DNA of 64,000 bases from positions 4,278,001-4,342,000 of the forward strand of contig OZ176053.1 in assembly GCA_964247055.1 (NCBI GenBank). Reading direction: 5' to 3'. Origin of the DNA: Paragordius varius. Taxonomy: Eukaryota; Nematomorpha. The translations under genes were made by a program, and so were the position numbers. Positions within the stretch are counted from its first letter, which is position 1; each line of letters opens with the position of its first letter. Below the pieces are notes generated by a model. The model was not told the origin of the DNA, did not search any database, and worked only from the letters and a program-made list of their open reading frames with translations. Below, piece after piece: positions 38,138 through 51,955 of the stretch.

Positions 38138-41100
38138 TAAGGTATAACAAGTGGCTTGGATATTGGATTATCAAATTGGAGCTTTGAATTTATAACCGTT
38201 TCTTTGTACACAATGTCAAAGTCATCTTGCATAATATTCATATTTATTTTTTCCGTCATTTTGGGACTGGATTATTTGGTAAGTCTATTCTCGTTTTGCC
38301 TCAACAATCTTTATTATATGATATATATGAATATAAAAGCACATCTGTGATTATAAACGTGGGGCAAGCGAATTTGATGATTTACGAATATTTTTTCAAT
38401 ACGAGACCATAAATTTGCTAGTTATAAATGGAATTATCATCAGCAATCATTCATTTTTTAGAATATTGTTTACATTCTTACATTTTAATTATAAATCATT
38501 TTCCCCATATAAAAACGTGATAAATATTTTTTAAACGTTACGCTTGTGAACATCAAAGTTTGTGGGGTTTCTTTAAAAGTTGTTTATATCATATAAAATA
38601 TAATTGATATTCATTTCCAGCACTTGTATGAATTAGAACGCAAATAAGCGGTTAATTAAACTTGAATCATATGATATTAGACAAATACCTTAACATATAT
38701 TCAAAGATTGGATCCGGAATCGTTTATGGTTCCTGTTCTAATTTCCTTTTTTATTCAATTATATATGTGTAAAATTTTATGATTTCATATTTACATATCG
38801 TCGAGTTGTAAATTCTCTTTAAAAATTTGCCAAATATGTTTATCTTAATTAAATTTATCATTATTTATTTAATTACATTTTGACTGGCCAAGAAAACAAT
38901 TATAATCTCTTTAACTTTTCATATAATGTAAACAATCGAAAATATTCCTTTGATATCAAATATATATATATATATTACTAATTTTTTTGATATATAAATT
39001 GTAGAAATTCAGTAATTGTTTCTCAGTTACGTTGATTGCAACTGGTTTGTTTCTATTCACTTATCATTCCACACAATTTAATGCCAAAGGCTTTTCACTC
39101 GTTATGATTGCCGCGATGGTTGGTGGCATGAGATGGACTTTGGCTCAATTAGTCACTCAACATCATAAACATGGTATACTTATCTGCTTTTTGCCTAATT
39201 TTATAAATAGTTGACTTTGTCCCCTAAAAATACATGTGTTTTATTTGCATCAAAATGAGCTTTTAAAATTGTTTTTGGTTATTATAAGGGTATTATACTC
39301 ACAATACTGAGTTTGTGGGATGCTTTTCTCAAATTTGAAGTATTATAACTTAAAACTTAGCTAGCTTATTTAAATTTCTTATGAAACATTTTGCAAACTG
39401 AACCTGATTTAGGTTATTATATATGAACCTTTTTTCTAAGTAGGGGTTGTGGGCACCATTTTTTATATATAATTTTGGAGTTGGCCCATTACCTAGTTTT
39501 ATGAATAAATTTTTGGATTTTTTTGTACAGTGCTATATGCGCCTAAATTGGCAAAAATAATTTTTAAAATTTTCCGTCCATATATCGAGTATATTAGCTG
39601 TTTTTTGAATTTTTATGTAGATATACTTTTATGCCAACAAAAGTAGTTGGTGATATTTCTAAGCTTTATACTTTTTTTGTCGTTTCATTACAATAAAATT
39701 TGAAATTTTACGGTAAAAATTAAAAATATGAATACAAATATTTTTTTCTAAAAGACCACCATACTTTTTAAATCTTGATTTTTTTTAAATATAACTCATT
39801 GTTTTATACAACAAAGTATAAAATTGAGATGTATATTGGTAATACAACCAATTATATATATTATAATTGTAAATATATCATTTATATGGAAATAAAAATT
39901 TAAATTTAAAAAAAGTATGGTTGTACGTTTTGTCCGTATAATTTTAGTTTTTACTGTATTTTATATAATTTAGTTTTTTTATTGTAATATTTAGCCATCA
40001 AAAATCCATTAGATGTTATATTTTATGTGCAACCATGGATGCTTTTGATACTAATGCCTCTTGCATTTATTTTTGAGGGTAAATTTCTATTTTTATATTT
40101 AATTAAATGTAAGCTATATAGATAAATATATATTATCTGTCATTTTTGGATGTGAATCTCTTTTATACATTTTAAAATTATTATTTCAAAGAATATTTGG
40201 CAGATAATAATAAAAAACTGTAGCCTCTGGTCAAGGTTAGTGTTGTTAAAATTACACCTACACATTGGTAAACAAATCAATGGCAAATAAAATGTAATGG
40301 TTTTTTACAAAATACCTTTGTTTTTATTTATTGATTGGTTTATACAACGTTTAAATAAAACTAAAAGAAATAAAGATGGTATTGCTGGTTAATATTTTTA
40401 GATGCTTTATATTTATTATATTCTTTTATATGTAATAATATATGCAACAAATTAAAATGCATATTTTTAATTTCCCTAGCTTTTGAATTATATATATACA
40501 TATATGGCAAATAAGATTTATTTTCTCAAAATTGGTTGGAGCCGTTATATTTGGATTTATTATCAGTTATTTAATATCAATTTTTTTGAACTATGAGACT
40601 AAAAGTATATGTAAACCGATTATATTTTATAGGAATTTTAAGGAGATTTTTAAAATCATATTTTTGATAAAATAGGTCCTTATGCATTTATTTATATAAT
40701 TTTCAATATTTTCTAGCTGTCCCGTATGCTTGTTTTTAGGTTATTTGATTAATGCCATCAAATTTTTCAAATTTTTGATAAAAATTTAGGCTTTATGGCA
40801 CTAGATTATAATAGTCTTTGAAAATTTCATCTTGAAAATATTGAATTGAGTATTATGAATTGTATGGAAATTAATTATATCGTTTATTAATAATATCCTA
40901 TATCGGATTCAAAACTTTATCTATATATATTACATTCGATTTCATTGTATAAAAATAAATTTCCTATTTTAGAACCACTTTATGCTACACTTTTTAATAC
41001 TAATAATCCACTCTACAGTCATTTCATTCTGGTCAAAATATTTATTGGTAGTCTCATAGCTTTTGGCATGGAAGTTTTTGAATACATTCTAGTCTCCCAC

Positions 41101-42421
41101 ACATCTGGTCTTACGCTCGCAATTTCAGGCATCATAAAAGTATGTTTTACATAATTCAATAAATTGATAAAATTAAAGTTTAACTATTATTGTTTAGGAA
41201 AAATATTATTTTAATACATTACCTTTTTACGACTGAAGTTTTAAATATTTTTTTACTAAATCTATAATTATATAGAAGTGCAATTTCATTAACTTTTCTT
41301 TTTATAGGAAATCATTACTCTATATCTCGCATCCACATACAATGGTGATCAATTTTCAACCATAAATATGATTGGATTGGTCCTTTGTTTAATGGGAATC
41401 ATCCTGCATGTTATCTTTAAATTTGTGGCAAACGAAACAAATACAAAAAGTACGATAAATTATTAATAATTATTTAGAAAAAATTTATTAATTAACCTAA
41501 ATGTGTTCACTCCACAACACAATTATTCTTTTTTAATTTTTCACAATATCCTTATAAAAAGGTAGATGGAAAAATTGTTTATACAAACTAAGATATTGCC
41601 CCAGAGATCTCATTATCAAACCCCAAGAGGGTAGCGTGTTAAATGGTGAAGCGATATATTTACAAAAACAACCTAAAACACCAATTTTTACCAATGCCAA
41701 AAATAAAGTGTCAATTAAGAACGTTGTTGATAATGGCAATATTGAAAGTTTAAATGAATACGATGATCATATATGTTATGATAGTGATGTTGAAACTTCG
41801 TTTGAATATGATAAATTATTACCAGAAAATGTGAATGATGCCAAAAATAATGGGTATAATATACAACCCAAAAGTATAAACGATATCTGTTACCAAAGTT
41901 TGGATAGTGATGATGAAATTATACACTATTCTAAACGAGGAGATGGGGCAAAAACTATTGATATGACAAAATCCTTTAACCCTTTAAAAAATATATTTGG
42001 TAAAATGTTTTACAAAAATAATGTATTTAAATATGAGCACATTGATAAAAGTAAACCCAATACGAAAAACAAAAGTAATTTACCTCTTAACATATCAAAT
42101 GATAATAAAGGAACCTTTAAACCGAAAATATTACATAATTACAAAACCATGATTGACCAAAAAATACAGGCTTTAAAAAATGACATATCCTCAGACAGGG
42201 TGATTGAACAAAACAATAATGATGGTGATATATTATTTGATTGTGAAAAAACTAATACATTAGCTGTGAAAACTGATGATCCAAATTATTCTTTGGTTAA
42301 GAAAAGACATGGAAGTTATAATGAGGAATTCCGTGATGGACAAAGTGATAGTATTATTGGTATAGTGTCAAATACCACCACTTTAAATGGTGATAATCTA
42401 TATCTAACAAATTTAACATAG
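37787..42421 (+). CDS. SLC35C2: SLC35C2-like nucleotide-sugar transporter with long acidic tail
   Basis: Multi-pass transporter of the Golgi/early secretory pathway; in vertebrates SLC35C2 promotes Notch fucosylation. Eight exons: 37787-37882, 37905-38061, 38142-38278, 39005-39173, 39995-40078, 40973-41139, 41308-41449, 41562-42421; phases join, giving 603 residues. Family landmarks in order: SIGLTFYQK (TM1), [20 protein letters not shown] (about 93-112), [56 protein letters not shown] and the GDQ-containing exon near 290. The start [18 protein letters not shown] opens the first membrane helix. The human protein is about 365 residues; here residues 318-603 form an extra Asp/Asn/Lys-rich, apparently disordered cytosolic tail in one exon. 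The first intron is only 22 nt. Confidence 0.95.
37883..37904 (+). other. 22-nt intron in SLC35C2, shortest in the window
   Basis: GT at 37883 and TTTTAAG ending at 37904. Removal joins FYQKYFIK to [17 protein letters not shown], matching the family without a gap. Read-through reaches TAA at the intron's own 3' end. Confidence 0.85.
38098..38135. repeat. TA microsatellite at a 3' splice site
   Basis: A long TA run ends a few bases before the SLC35C2 exon 3 acceptor TCTTAAG (38141). Similar tracts precede LANCL3 exon 4 and RASSF exon 29334-29238. Confidence 0.9.
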
Positions 42422-43258
42422 TTAATTTTACCCAATAAAATAACTACCATTATCGATGGATAAATTAATTTCTCGATTGATTTTATATTTACGATGAAAT
42501 ATTTTGCATCACATAATCTACAAAAAAATATATATCATCCATTACTATATATATCTGATATAATGTTAAAATGCCAAATGTTTACATTACAACTATTTAT
42601 GATATTTCAGGCAATCCAATAACATGATAATAATTATATCTAAGTCAGTGAGTGTTCATTTATTTACATGATTACAGCATATTTATTTGGTATTAATTGG
42701 GTATTATATTTATTTTACTATCATAAAACACAACAATAAATGACTAAACTGATTATATTTTTTATGTAAAATATATGTTTTGCAAATGTAGAATTTTACT
42801 TAGGACTTTGCTCCTTCTTGATTCGGTATTTAATCGTTTTAAAATCAATCTGCAAATTTGTAATATATAATCAAAAAGAAAAAGGTCATTCATTATATTG
42901 TATTTAAATTATAAATGCTTAATTATAAAAAGTAAAATACTTAAATAAATTTAGATTATTAATTTTTAAAATTTTAAAACTAAAATATTTCAAACATATT
43001 GTACTTTTCGTTAAATTAATAATTTGAAAAAAATATTACTTTTTTATGAATACGTGCATTGATCTACTAGGATATGATGCAAACTTCATTAATATATATT
43101 TGATAATGAAAGGCCAGGAGACACTTTGAATGAATTTCTGCGGAACTAAAGTGATAAAATTATACTAATTAAAAATTGAATATGATATATCGCAAGGTTT
43201 CAGAACAGCCCGACAATTCCTGATAAAATAGAATGGGAACTGGATAATAATTATATAA
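42422..43258. other. Intergenic spacer downstream of SLC35C2
   Basis: AT-rich sequence with no recognisable gene, ending at the left terminus of a TATA-ended MITE. Confidence 0.5.
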
Positions 43259-43445
43259 TATACCATTTACATAAATTCACCTTTAAACATTTAAATTCAC
43301 CCTCGAACATTCCAAATTAACCCTCAAACAATTCAAATTCACCCTGAGTTAAATTAGGTGTTTTTGAATATAAAAATTTTTATTTATAAAATTTATATAA
43401 AATGAAACGTTGTTTAAAATTAACATAATACAGAAGAAGATAAAC
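43259..43445. mobile_element. TATA-ended MITE copy split by an hAT insertion
   Basis: Starts TATACCATTTACA with the 21-bp-type repeats. It is interrupted at 43445 by the hAT element. Core sequence resumes at 45769 (ATAAACTATGCGATAAAG, similar to the intact copy near 28855-28875) and fades out after about 45830. Confidence 0.75.
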
Positions 43446-45768
43446 CAGTGATACTCACCAAAAAAATTTGACGGGCTAAATTAAATATATTTTTTTTTCG
43501 AGGGCCATGAACTTTATACTGGCAAATATCCTATAGCTATTTGACACATATGCACATATTTAATACTTTAAATCAGCACAATGATTTTTCTAAAAACTCG
43601 TTTTTCACCATTTAGTTTAAAAAATTAAAATATTTTGATAACAACATTTATTTTGATATTAACCAATAATTTAAGAATTTGTTTCGCCTCACAGGCCAAT
43701 CTTAATACATCGCCCATATGATCATCGGTTAAGCGAATTCTGTATGTATTCTTGACATACTTCATCTTTGAATATGCCGTCTCAAACGTGTAAGGGTAGG
43801 GAAAAACAGTTAGGATAACTTGAGCACATTTTTTTATATTTTCATATTTATTTGGCACAAAAACTCTACATATATTTCTAATTTACGTTCTCCTTAAATA
43901 TAGCCTCCATATTGAAATTATATTTAAAATCTACGAATCAATGATACCTGATCAAAATTGAAATGCTCAGGTTGCTTAATATTGGATATATCCATATGCC
44001 AGGGATTTTCAACGAATTTTAAGCAATATTAAATATTTCTTAATTCCTGAAATCTGAATTTCATCTCATTAGATAAAATTAAATAAATGTCTATGATTAA
44101 ATTAATCTCCATTAGCAAATTGGATTATTATTTATCTCCCTTGACTGTATTTAAAATGCTTAGTTTATAAGTAATGTCACAAAGGTAGGCTAATAAAACC
44201 CACCATTCGTCACTATTAATTTCCTCATCATCTGTTATCATTTATAAATAATATTTCATGTCTTAAAACAAAAAATCTATTTAATACTTTGCTAAAGCTT
44301 AACCATCTCACAGTGGTATACAAAAGAATATCATCAAACTCACTGTGGATATCTTTCAGAGGGTTTTTTTAATTTACGGCGGTACAATCTCTGCCCCTGT
44401 GGTTTACTATATCCACCACCCTTTTTAATTACTGAGAATTGAATATTCATTTTTACACTCGAAACCAAGTTTTGCTTATGAATAAAGTAGTGAAATGATC
44501 AAATATTTTGCAAATTATATTTGTTTCTCAAAAGAGGATTAAATCTTTTGTTTCCAATCATAGAGGGACAGCCATCTGTGCAGATCGAAACCAATTTTTT
44601 CAAAGATATACCATTATTATCGAAAAAAGTGCTAATTATTCGAGAAAATCACTCTCTTTCGTGGTATTATACATTGGTAAAAATAATAAATATTCCCCGT
44701 TGATAATGTTGTCGTTGCGAAATCTCACAAGAGCGCACACTGTGGAGCTGAACTAATATCAGTGCTCAATCAATAGTAATACTAAAATATTTGCAGTTTT
44801 TCAGAGCCAATAAATATATTTAGATAATGCGTCGATCACATGTTGAATCAGAAAGTTAAAGTATTTTAGTTTGCCTCATGATTAGATCTTCACTATGGAA
44901 TTTATCAAACAAAAAAATGCAACCATTTATTAGACATTATTTTATTAGTTGACAATCAGTAAACGGTTTCATATTTTTTCCTAAAATATAGCAAATTTCA
45001 TACGAAGTTAATGTTACAGCTTTTTCCTGGGAGAAAGCTATGGATATAATAGATTTTTCTTCCTGGTATATTCCTTAATCTTTTATTCGTTTCTTTCCTC
45101 ATGATTTTCTGGTTTGTGAGAATGCTGGATTGTAAAATGTCTTTCAATATTGTATTATAATTATGTTGTCCTTACATATAAGGCAGGTGACATTTTTATT
45201 TAAAACGACAAAAATTTTTTCTTCCCATTCTCTTTTTAAAAGGAGCGATTTTCATCGGATAATTTACGTTTTTCAGCATTAGATATCATCCTTTGAATTT
45301 ATGTTTAAATATTGTGTAAATTTTTTTCAAAAAAACGGGAATATAATTTGAATTATGCAATAAAAAAACAGATAAAAATTTAATGATGTGATTTATATAA
45401 AATGATGTAGGATAGCAATGAAAAGAATAAGTATATGCAAGTTTGGATGAAAGGATTGCTTAAATACAAAAAAAGAAAAGCAATAATTTTTTAAAAAAAG
45501 AAAATAGAATGCAGAAACAAAAACAACGTGTTCCAAAATTTTGAAATTATTTTAATGTAGGGATTTTCTACATTTCAAATTGGGTAAAAATAAAAATACC
45601 AAGTAAATCTAAATAAAATAAATTAATATTAAACTAAGCTAAAATCCGATTATGTGTATTTTAAAATTTCATCAATAAAAAAATATAAGTATCAATATGG
45701 TCATAGGGCAATTTTAAAGCACTCTTAGGGCCGCATGCGGCCCGCGGGCCGCGGTTTGAGTATCACTG
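43446..45768 (-). mobile_element. hAT transposon with 8-bp target-site duplication and decayed transposase
   Basis: Termini CAGTGATACTCA (43446) and its inverse (to 45768) are flanked on both sides by the identical 8-mer AGATAAAC (43438-43445 and 45769-45776), which defines the insertion. The minus strand at 43858-43625 encodes an hAT dimerisation segment (AYSKMKYVKNTYRIRLTDDH, LRLA) like ZBED/SCAND3-type transposases. Only fragments of the remaining transposase are readable, so it is inactive. The right terminus carries a GC-rich GGGCCGCATGCGGCCC palindrome. Confidence 0.9.
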
Positions 45769-45844
45769 AGATAAACTATGCGATAAAGAAATATTTGATA
45801 TCATAAATATCAAAGGAAAGTTAACAAACACAACCACAAAGTGT

Positions 45845-46125
45845 GTCTGTACAGATGATGAATCTCGATAATGATAATATAGAAATAATAAAAGACCTCG
45901 TATATTTGGGGGACAAAATCAACAATGATGGCAAGTTCGAGAAAGCAATTATTATCGCGTTTACCAAGGACGGGCTAAGTTTCACCAACTAAAGCCAATT
46001 TAAAATAAGGTCTAAGAACAATAGGTAGTATATAAGGCATCAATCTTATATGATAGAGAAATATGGGCGACGACGCAGACAAAAAAAAGTTTATGAAAGC
46101 CGAGGAAAGATTTATAATGTTAGCT
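45845..46125 (+). mobile_element. LINE fragment, interrupted by an hAT element
   Basis: Plus-strand frames read VYLGDKINNDGKFEKAI and later ERFIMLA, typical of the region after the reverse transcriptase in LINE ORF2 proteins. It stops where the hAT terminus begins; what looks like the same LINE family resumes at about 48746-49010 (NRLKSFGHIE). Confidence 0.65.
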
Positions 46126-48745
46126 AGGGTGACCAGATTTTTTGAAAAAAAAGGCGGGACAAATCTAAGAAAAGGGAGGGGGGCATGGGGAGGGGCGGGT
46201 ACAATTAAAAATTTTTATACAAAAAATTTATTGTAATATTATTTTACTTTTAACACAAATACATTTAAATATAAAAAATTTTTATTCCTTGGTCTCAGGT
46301 TATTCGTACCTTATTCAATTAATTTACATGTGCACGAACAAAGGGTGAAGCGATTGTATGCAATGTCCTTTCACCACATGCATTTTCTGAAATAGAAAAA
46401 GATTTGCAGAAAATAAATTTCATAACGCTATATTCTAATGCACAAAATTATTTCCCACTCTCATTCTCTACTTAGTAAAAATTCTGACATAAATTTTACT
46501 TCAATAATGAATTTCTGGAAAAAAATAATATAAAACACAAAATCATTGCAAAGTGCGCTGGGGAAATGTAAGGAGTGGCACAAAAAATATTTTTAATAAT
46601 TTAGCGAATAATTTTAATAAAAACATTATTGGCGGATACAGAACGCTTTTCAAAGAGCTGTTCACTTGTTACACATGGATGTGGAAAATGTAGTTCTTAA
46701 AATGCTTGGATATTGCAGAACTCGTTGGTTAGCTCTTTTGTCGGCTATGGAAAATTTTGAAAAATATATGAGCTAAAGACTTATACAATATTTTAAAAAA
46801 TTTTTTTATTTTTTAACAAGATAAATATTATAAAATATGTTATTCTTTGGTATATTTTTTATTTGGGTGAATACGTTTTAGCAGATTGTCATTATTTTTT
46901 AAAATAAAGTCTTCACAAGAATTTTTCAAATTATATTTGTCAAATAAAATGGCCTTAAAAGTTTCAACATTTAAATTTGATTTTTCCGAACAACTGATTT
47001 ACTGTGGAAAATACGCACTTCATAGCAGCGTTGGTTCCAGGAAAGAGAGTGCGAATTCCACAATTTTTGGATATTATTGTATGGACTATAGTTTGTTTAA
47101 TGATGAAATATTCCTAACCATTTCTTTTCTACTGTATATTTTCTGTTAACTATAATTTAAGTTTTTCATTATTTATGTATTTTTTAATTAATGATATTTT
47201 AGAAAAAAGATCATTTTCTGAAAGATTACTTTTTGTGAGATGCAGATAAAATGATTTTTGTATCGCACCAATTATATTCTGGTTTTAATGTTATCCAATT
47301 AAAACGATCAATTTCATTGAATTGCATCCTCCAGTTCTCCAAATAATCTTTACAGTTTGTATAAAACATTTTTATATAATACAGCATATCTTGGTGATTT
47401 ATTAAGCCTTGTTTTTCTAAATTATTTATAAAATTGCGTTAATGGTATAAATTATTTTCTAACCTTTCTTGACATTGGAATTTTAGGTTACTAACTTCAT
47501 TGGCTACTTCGATAGCTGAAATTTTGTTTGATAACATTTTGAAAGAGATAAGCTTGATTATGTAGGAAATATAATTTTATTTTTGAAAAATCACTTTTTA
47601 AAAACTTTATCAAAGTTGTAGGACATTTGTCCTGTAATAAAAAATAGGATTTTAAAAGATCATACTTTTATAATATTCTTTCGATAGCTGGCACAGCTAC
47701 AAGAGTTTACAATATCCAACATTTTTTGATATTGAACTTCAGCATTTTCACATTCCTTAAGCGTTTCAACGCGTACCGTATATAAATAAAAATAGGAATG
47801 TATTTTTACAACTACATTTTCCACATCTAGAGGTAACAAATCAGCAGCTGTTTGAATAGCGTTGTCTATTATATTCGCTGCACACCCCAACGCCAATAAT
47901 GTGATTAAGATTATCTGCTAATTTATGATTATTCGTTCCCCTCCTTGCTTTTTTACCGAAGATTGGTGTTGTCAGCGCAATATGCGATAATTTTGTCTTT
48001 TAAATTATTTTTTTCTAGAAGATGCATTAATGAAGTAAATATTATTTCGTAATTTTCACCGGGTAGAGAAATAATATTTTAATTTTTACTCCGGTTTCTG
48101 AATCAAAATATCTTATTAAAGTGGGAAATAATTTTGTTTCATGGTGATTTGATGCATCAGAGTATAGGGATAAAAAATTAATTTTCAGCAAATCTTTTTG
48201 TATTACAGAAAATTCATGTGGCGAAAAGACATTGCATACAATGGCTTCGACCTTTGTACGGCCACATCTAAATTTTTTATCGCAAAGGTACGAATAACCT
48301 GTGAGCTACAATCCATAGATCTAAAGGAATGATTGTGATTAACGGCGTGAAAAGATAAAACGCCTTCGGCTAGTGCCAAATTCTTTTCTTCTCCAAAAGC
48401 GGTTTTTCGATAAAAATCGCTCATTTTGTAAGATGATGCCGCCATATCTAAACATTTTTTATGTTTCTGTGTTTCCATATGCTTTGTATCATGCTTGCCG
48501 CCATGTGCTAGGGTGGATTCCCCCTCGCATAAAGAACATTTAACAAATGATTCATTCCTCGTTTTTTTGATAAAAGGAAACTCTTTTATAATTCATCGTT
48601 GAATTTACAACCTCTTTTTGTACTCATATATTTAAACTAATATCAGTATAAAAAATATTTTTTTTATAATTATGAAAAAGTGGGACATTTCAAAAACGTA
48701 GCGGGATAGTCCCGCCAAAAGCGGAACGTCTGGTCAGTCTGCCCT
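46126..48745. mobile_element. hAT element, left arm of a quasi-palindromic pair
   Basis: Termini AGGGTGACCAGA (46126) and the inverse of AGGGCAGACTGACCAGA (48745) share GACCAGA and GGCGGGAC. The minus strand from about 48632 to 46850 is a transposase of the BED/hAT class (METQKHKKCLDMAASSYKMS at 48478-48419; GCAANIIDNAIQTAADLLPL near 47890-47830), broken by many frame changes. A second, internally deleted transposase copy lies in plus orientation at about 46320-46830, tail to tail with it. Confidence 0.8.
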
Positions 48746-49010
48746 CCAATCCTATATTTCCGAAATCAGCTATTAAAGATCCATCCACGAAAATCTAGCA
48801 CACGAGAGTGTAAGTAATTTAACTATCTTTATTTTGACTTCATCTGTAACGATTCATTGCGTTTTGAAGAATCTATACACAAGAGAAAGTACATAAATTA
48901 AACGATAAAGCAAAGGATTTTGTTGAATCGTCTTAAGTCATTTGGGCATATAGAAATGAGAGATGGTAACTATACTTATACGTTTACTCCAGAAAATTAA
49001 GGTAATTTAA
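48746..49010 (+). mobile_element. LINE tail between two hAT arms
   Basis: Includes NRLKSFGHIEMRDGNY, a LINE ORF2 C-terminal motif shared with 18790-19060. It probably continues the fragment at 45845-46125, which would mean the hAT element entered the LINE. No target-site duplication was found to prove this. Confidence 0.55.
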
Positions 49011-51955
49011 TATTTTATTAATACTAATATTAGCTTAAAAATATGAATACAAAAAGAGGTTGTAAATTCAACGATGAATTAATGGAAGAGTTTCCATTTA
49101 TCAAAAAAACGAATGAATCATTTGTTAAATGTTCTTTATGCGACGGGAAATTTACCCTAGCACATGGTGGCAAGCATGATCAAGCATATGGAAACACAGA
49201 AACATAAAAAATGTTTAGATATGGCGGCATCATCTTACAAAATGAGCGATTTTTTTCGAAAACCCGCTTTTGGAGAGGAAGAAAAGAATTTGGCACTAGC
49301 TGAGGGCGTGTTATCTTTTCACGCTGTTAATCACAATCATTCCTTTAGATCTATGGACTGTACCTCACAGGTTATTCGCACGTTATTCCATAAAAAATTT
49401 ACATGTGCCCGTACAAAGGCTGAAGCCATTGTGTGCAATGTCCTTTCGCCACATGCATTTTCTGAAATACAAAAAGATTTGCTGAAAATTAATTTTTTAT
49501 CCCTATACTCTGATGCATCAAATCACCATGAAACAAAATTATTTCCCACTTTAATAAGATATTTTGATTCAGAAACCGGAGTAAAAATTAAAATTTTATT
49601 TCTCTACCCGGTGAAAATTACGAAATAATATTTACTTCATTAATGCATATTCTTGAAAAAAATAATTTAAAAGACAAAATTATCGCATATTGCGCTGACA
49701 ACACCAATCTTCGGTAAAAAAGCAAGGAGGGGAACGAATAATATTCATAAATTAGCAGATAATCTTAATCACATTATTGGCGTTGGGGTGTGCAGCGCAT
49801 ATAATAGACAACGCTATTCAAACAGCTGCTGATTTGTTACCCCTAGATGTGGAAAATGTAGTTGTTAAAATATATTCCTATTTTTATTTATATACGGTAC
49901 GCGTTGAAACGCTTAAGGAATGTGAAAATGCAGAAGTTCAATATCAAAAAATGTTGGATATTGTAAACTCGTGTAGCTGTGCCAGCTATCGAAAGAATAT
50001 TATAAAAGTATGATCCTTTAAAATCCTATTTTTTATTACAGGACAAATGTCCTACAATTTTGATAAAGTTTTTAAAAGTGTTTTAAAAATATAATTATAT
50101 TTCCTACATAATCAAGCTTATCTCTTTCAAATTGTTATTAGACAAAATTTCGGCAATCGAAGTAGCCAATGAAGTTAGTAACCTAAAATTCCAATGTCAA
50201 GAAAGGTTAGAAAATAATTTATACCATTAACCATCTGCAATTTTATAAATAATTTAGAAAAGAAAGGCTTAATAAATCACCAAGATATGCTGCCCCATAT
50301 AAAAATGTTTCATACAAACTGTAAAGATTATTTGGAAGACTCGACGGTGTAATTCAATGAAATTGATCATTTTTATTGGATAACATTAAAACCCGAATTT
50401 AATTGGTGCGATGTTCATTTATCATTTGATTATATCTGCATCTCCCAAAAAGTAATCTATCGATATGTTTTCTGAAGTATCATTAGTTAAAAAATATATT
50501 AATAATGAAAAACTTAAATTATGGACAACAGAAAAAATATAGTAGAAAAGAAATGGTTAAGAATATTTCATCATTTAACAAACTATAGTCCATACAATAA
50601 TATAAAAATTGTGGAATTCGCACTCTTTTTACCTGGAACCAACGCTGGTACTGAATGCGTTTTTTACACAGTAAATCGTGGACATCGGAAAAATCAAATT
50701 TAAATATTGAAACGTTAAAGGCCATTTTATCTGTCAAATATTATTCTTGTGAAGACTTTTACAATATTTTAAAAAATGATGACAATCTGCTAAAACGCAT
50801 TCACTTAAATAAAAAATATTACTTAAAATATTGTATAAGTCTCCATAATAATTTGTCAAATTATATTTAAAAACATAAAATGGCTTTTAAAGTTTCAACA
50901 TTTAAATTTAATTTTTCCGTTTCCATACTTGATTTACTGTGGAAAAACGCGTTCAATAGCAGTGGTTCTAGGTAAAGATAATGCAAAATCTACAATTATT
51001 AAAATATTATTGTATTGAATATAGTTTGTTTAAAAATGATTATTTCAAACCATTTCTATTCGACTGTATTTTTTTCTGTTGTCCATAATTTAAGTTTTTA
51101 TAATCAATATATTTATTAAATAATGATACTTCAGAAAATAGTGTCATTGAATTACACCGGCTTGTTTTCCAAATAATCTTTTCAGTTTGTATAAATTTTT
51201 TTATATCCTGGCTATTCTTTGAGCCTTGTTTTTCTGGATGATTTATGATGCTATTAGGTAATGGTATAAAATTATTTTCTAAACTTTCTTGACTTGGAAT
51301 TTAAACATTTCAAAAAATAGGATTCTAGGCGATCATACTTTTTTAAAAGCTTTTCATTAGCTAAACTAACGCGTTTTACAATATCCAAGCATTTTAACAT
51401 CTATATTTTCCACATTCAGGGGTAACAAATCAGCAGTTGTTTGGATAGCGTTGTGTATCCGCCAATAATGTTTTGATTAAGATTATTCGCTAGATTATTA
51501 ATTTTTTTGTGCCGCTCCTTGCATTTCCACCCAGCGCATTTTGCGATGATTTTGTCTTTAAATTATATTTTCCCAGAATATTCATTATTGAAGTAAATTT
51601 TATCTCAGAATTTTAACTAGGTAGAGAATGAGAGTGGGAAATAATTTTGTGCATCAGTATATAGCGTTATGAAATTTATTTTCTGCAAATCTTTTTCTAT
51701 TTCAGAAAATGCATGTGGTGAAAGGACATTGCATACAATCGCTTTACCCTTTGTTGGTGCACAACTAATTCATTGAATAGGGTACGAATAACATGAGAAC
51801 AAGGAATAAAATATTTTTTATTTATAATGTATTTGTGATAAAAATAAATAAATATTGCAATAAATTTTGTATAAAAATTTTTGGTTGTATCCCCTAGCCC
51901 CCGCCCCCTTTCTCAGATTTGTCCGGCTTTCTCCTTAAAAAATCTGGTCACCTTG
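49011..51955. mobile_element. hAT element, right arm of the quasi-palindromic pair
   Basis: Plus-strand transposase from about ATG 49043: BED-type finger (CSLCDGKF with HMETQKHKK), then LPLDVENVVVKI (49840-49875) and an hAT C-terminal segment (LPGTNAGTECVF, about 50626-50661). Frame changes are frequent, so it is dead. From about 50880 a deleted transposase copy runs on the minus strand to the terminus CTGGTCACC at about 51952. This mirrors the left arm. The inner terminal repeat is missing. Confidence 0.8.
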
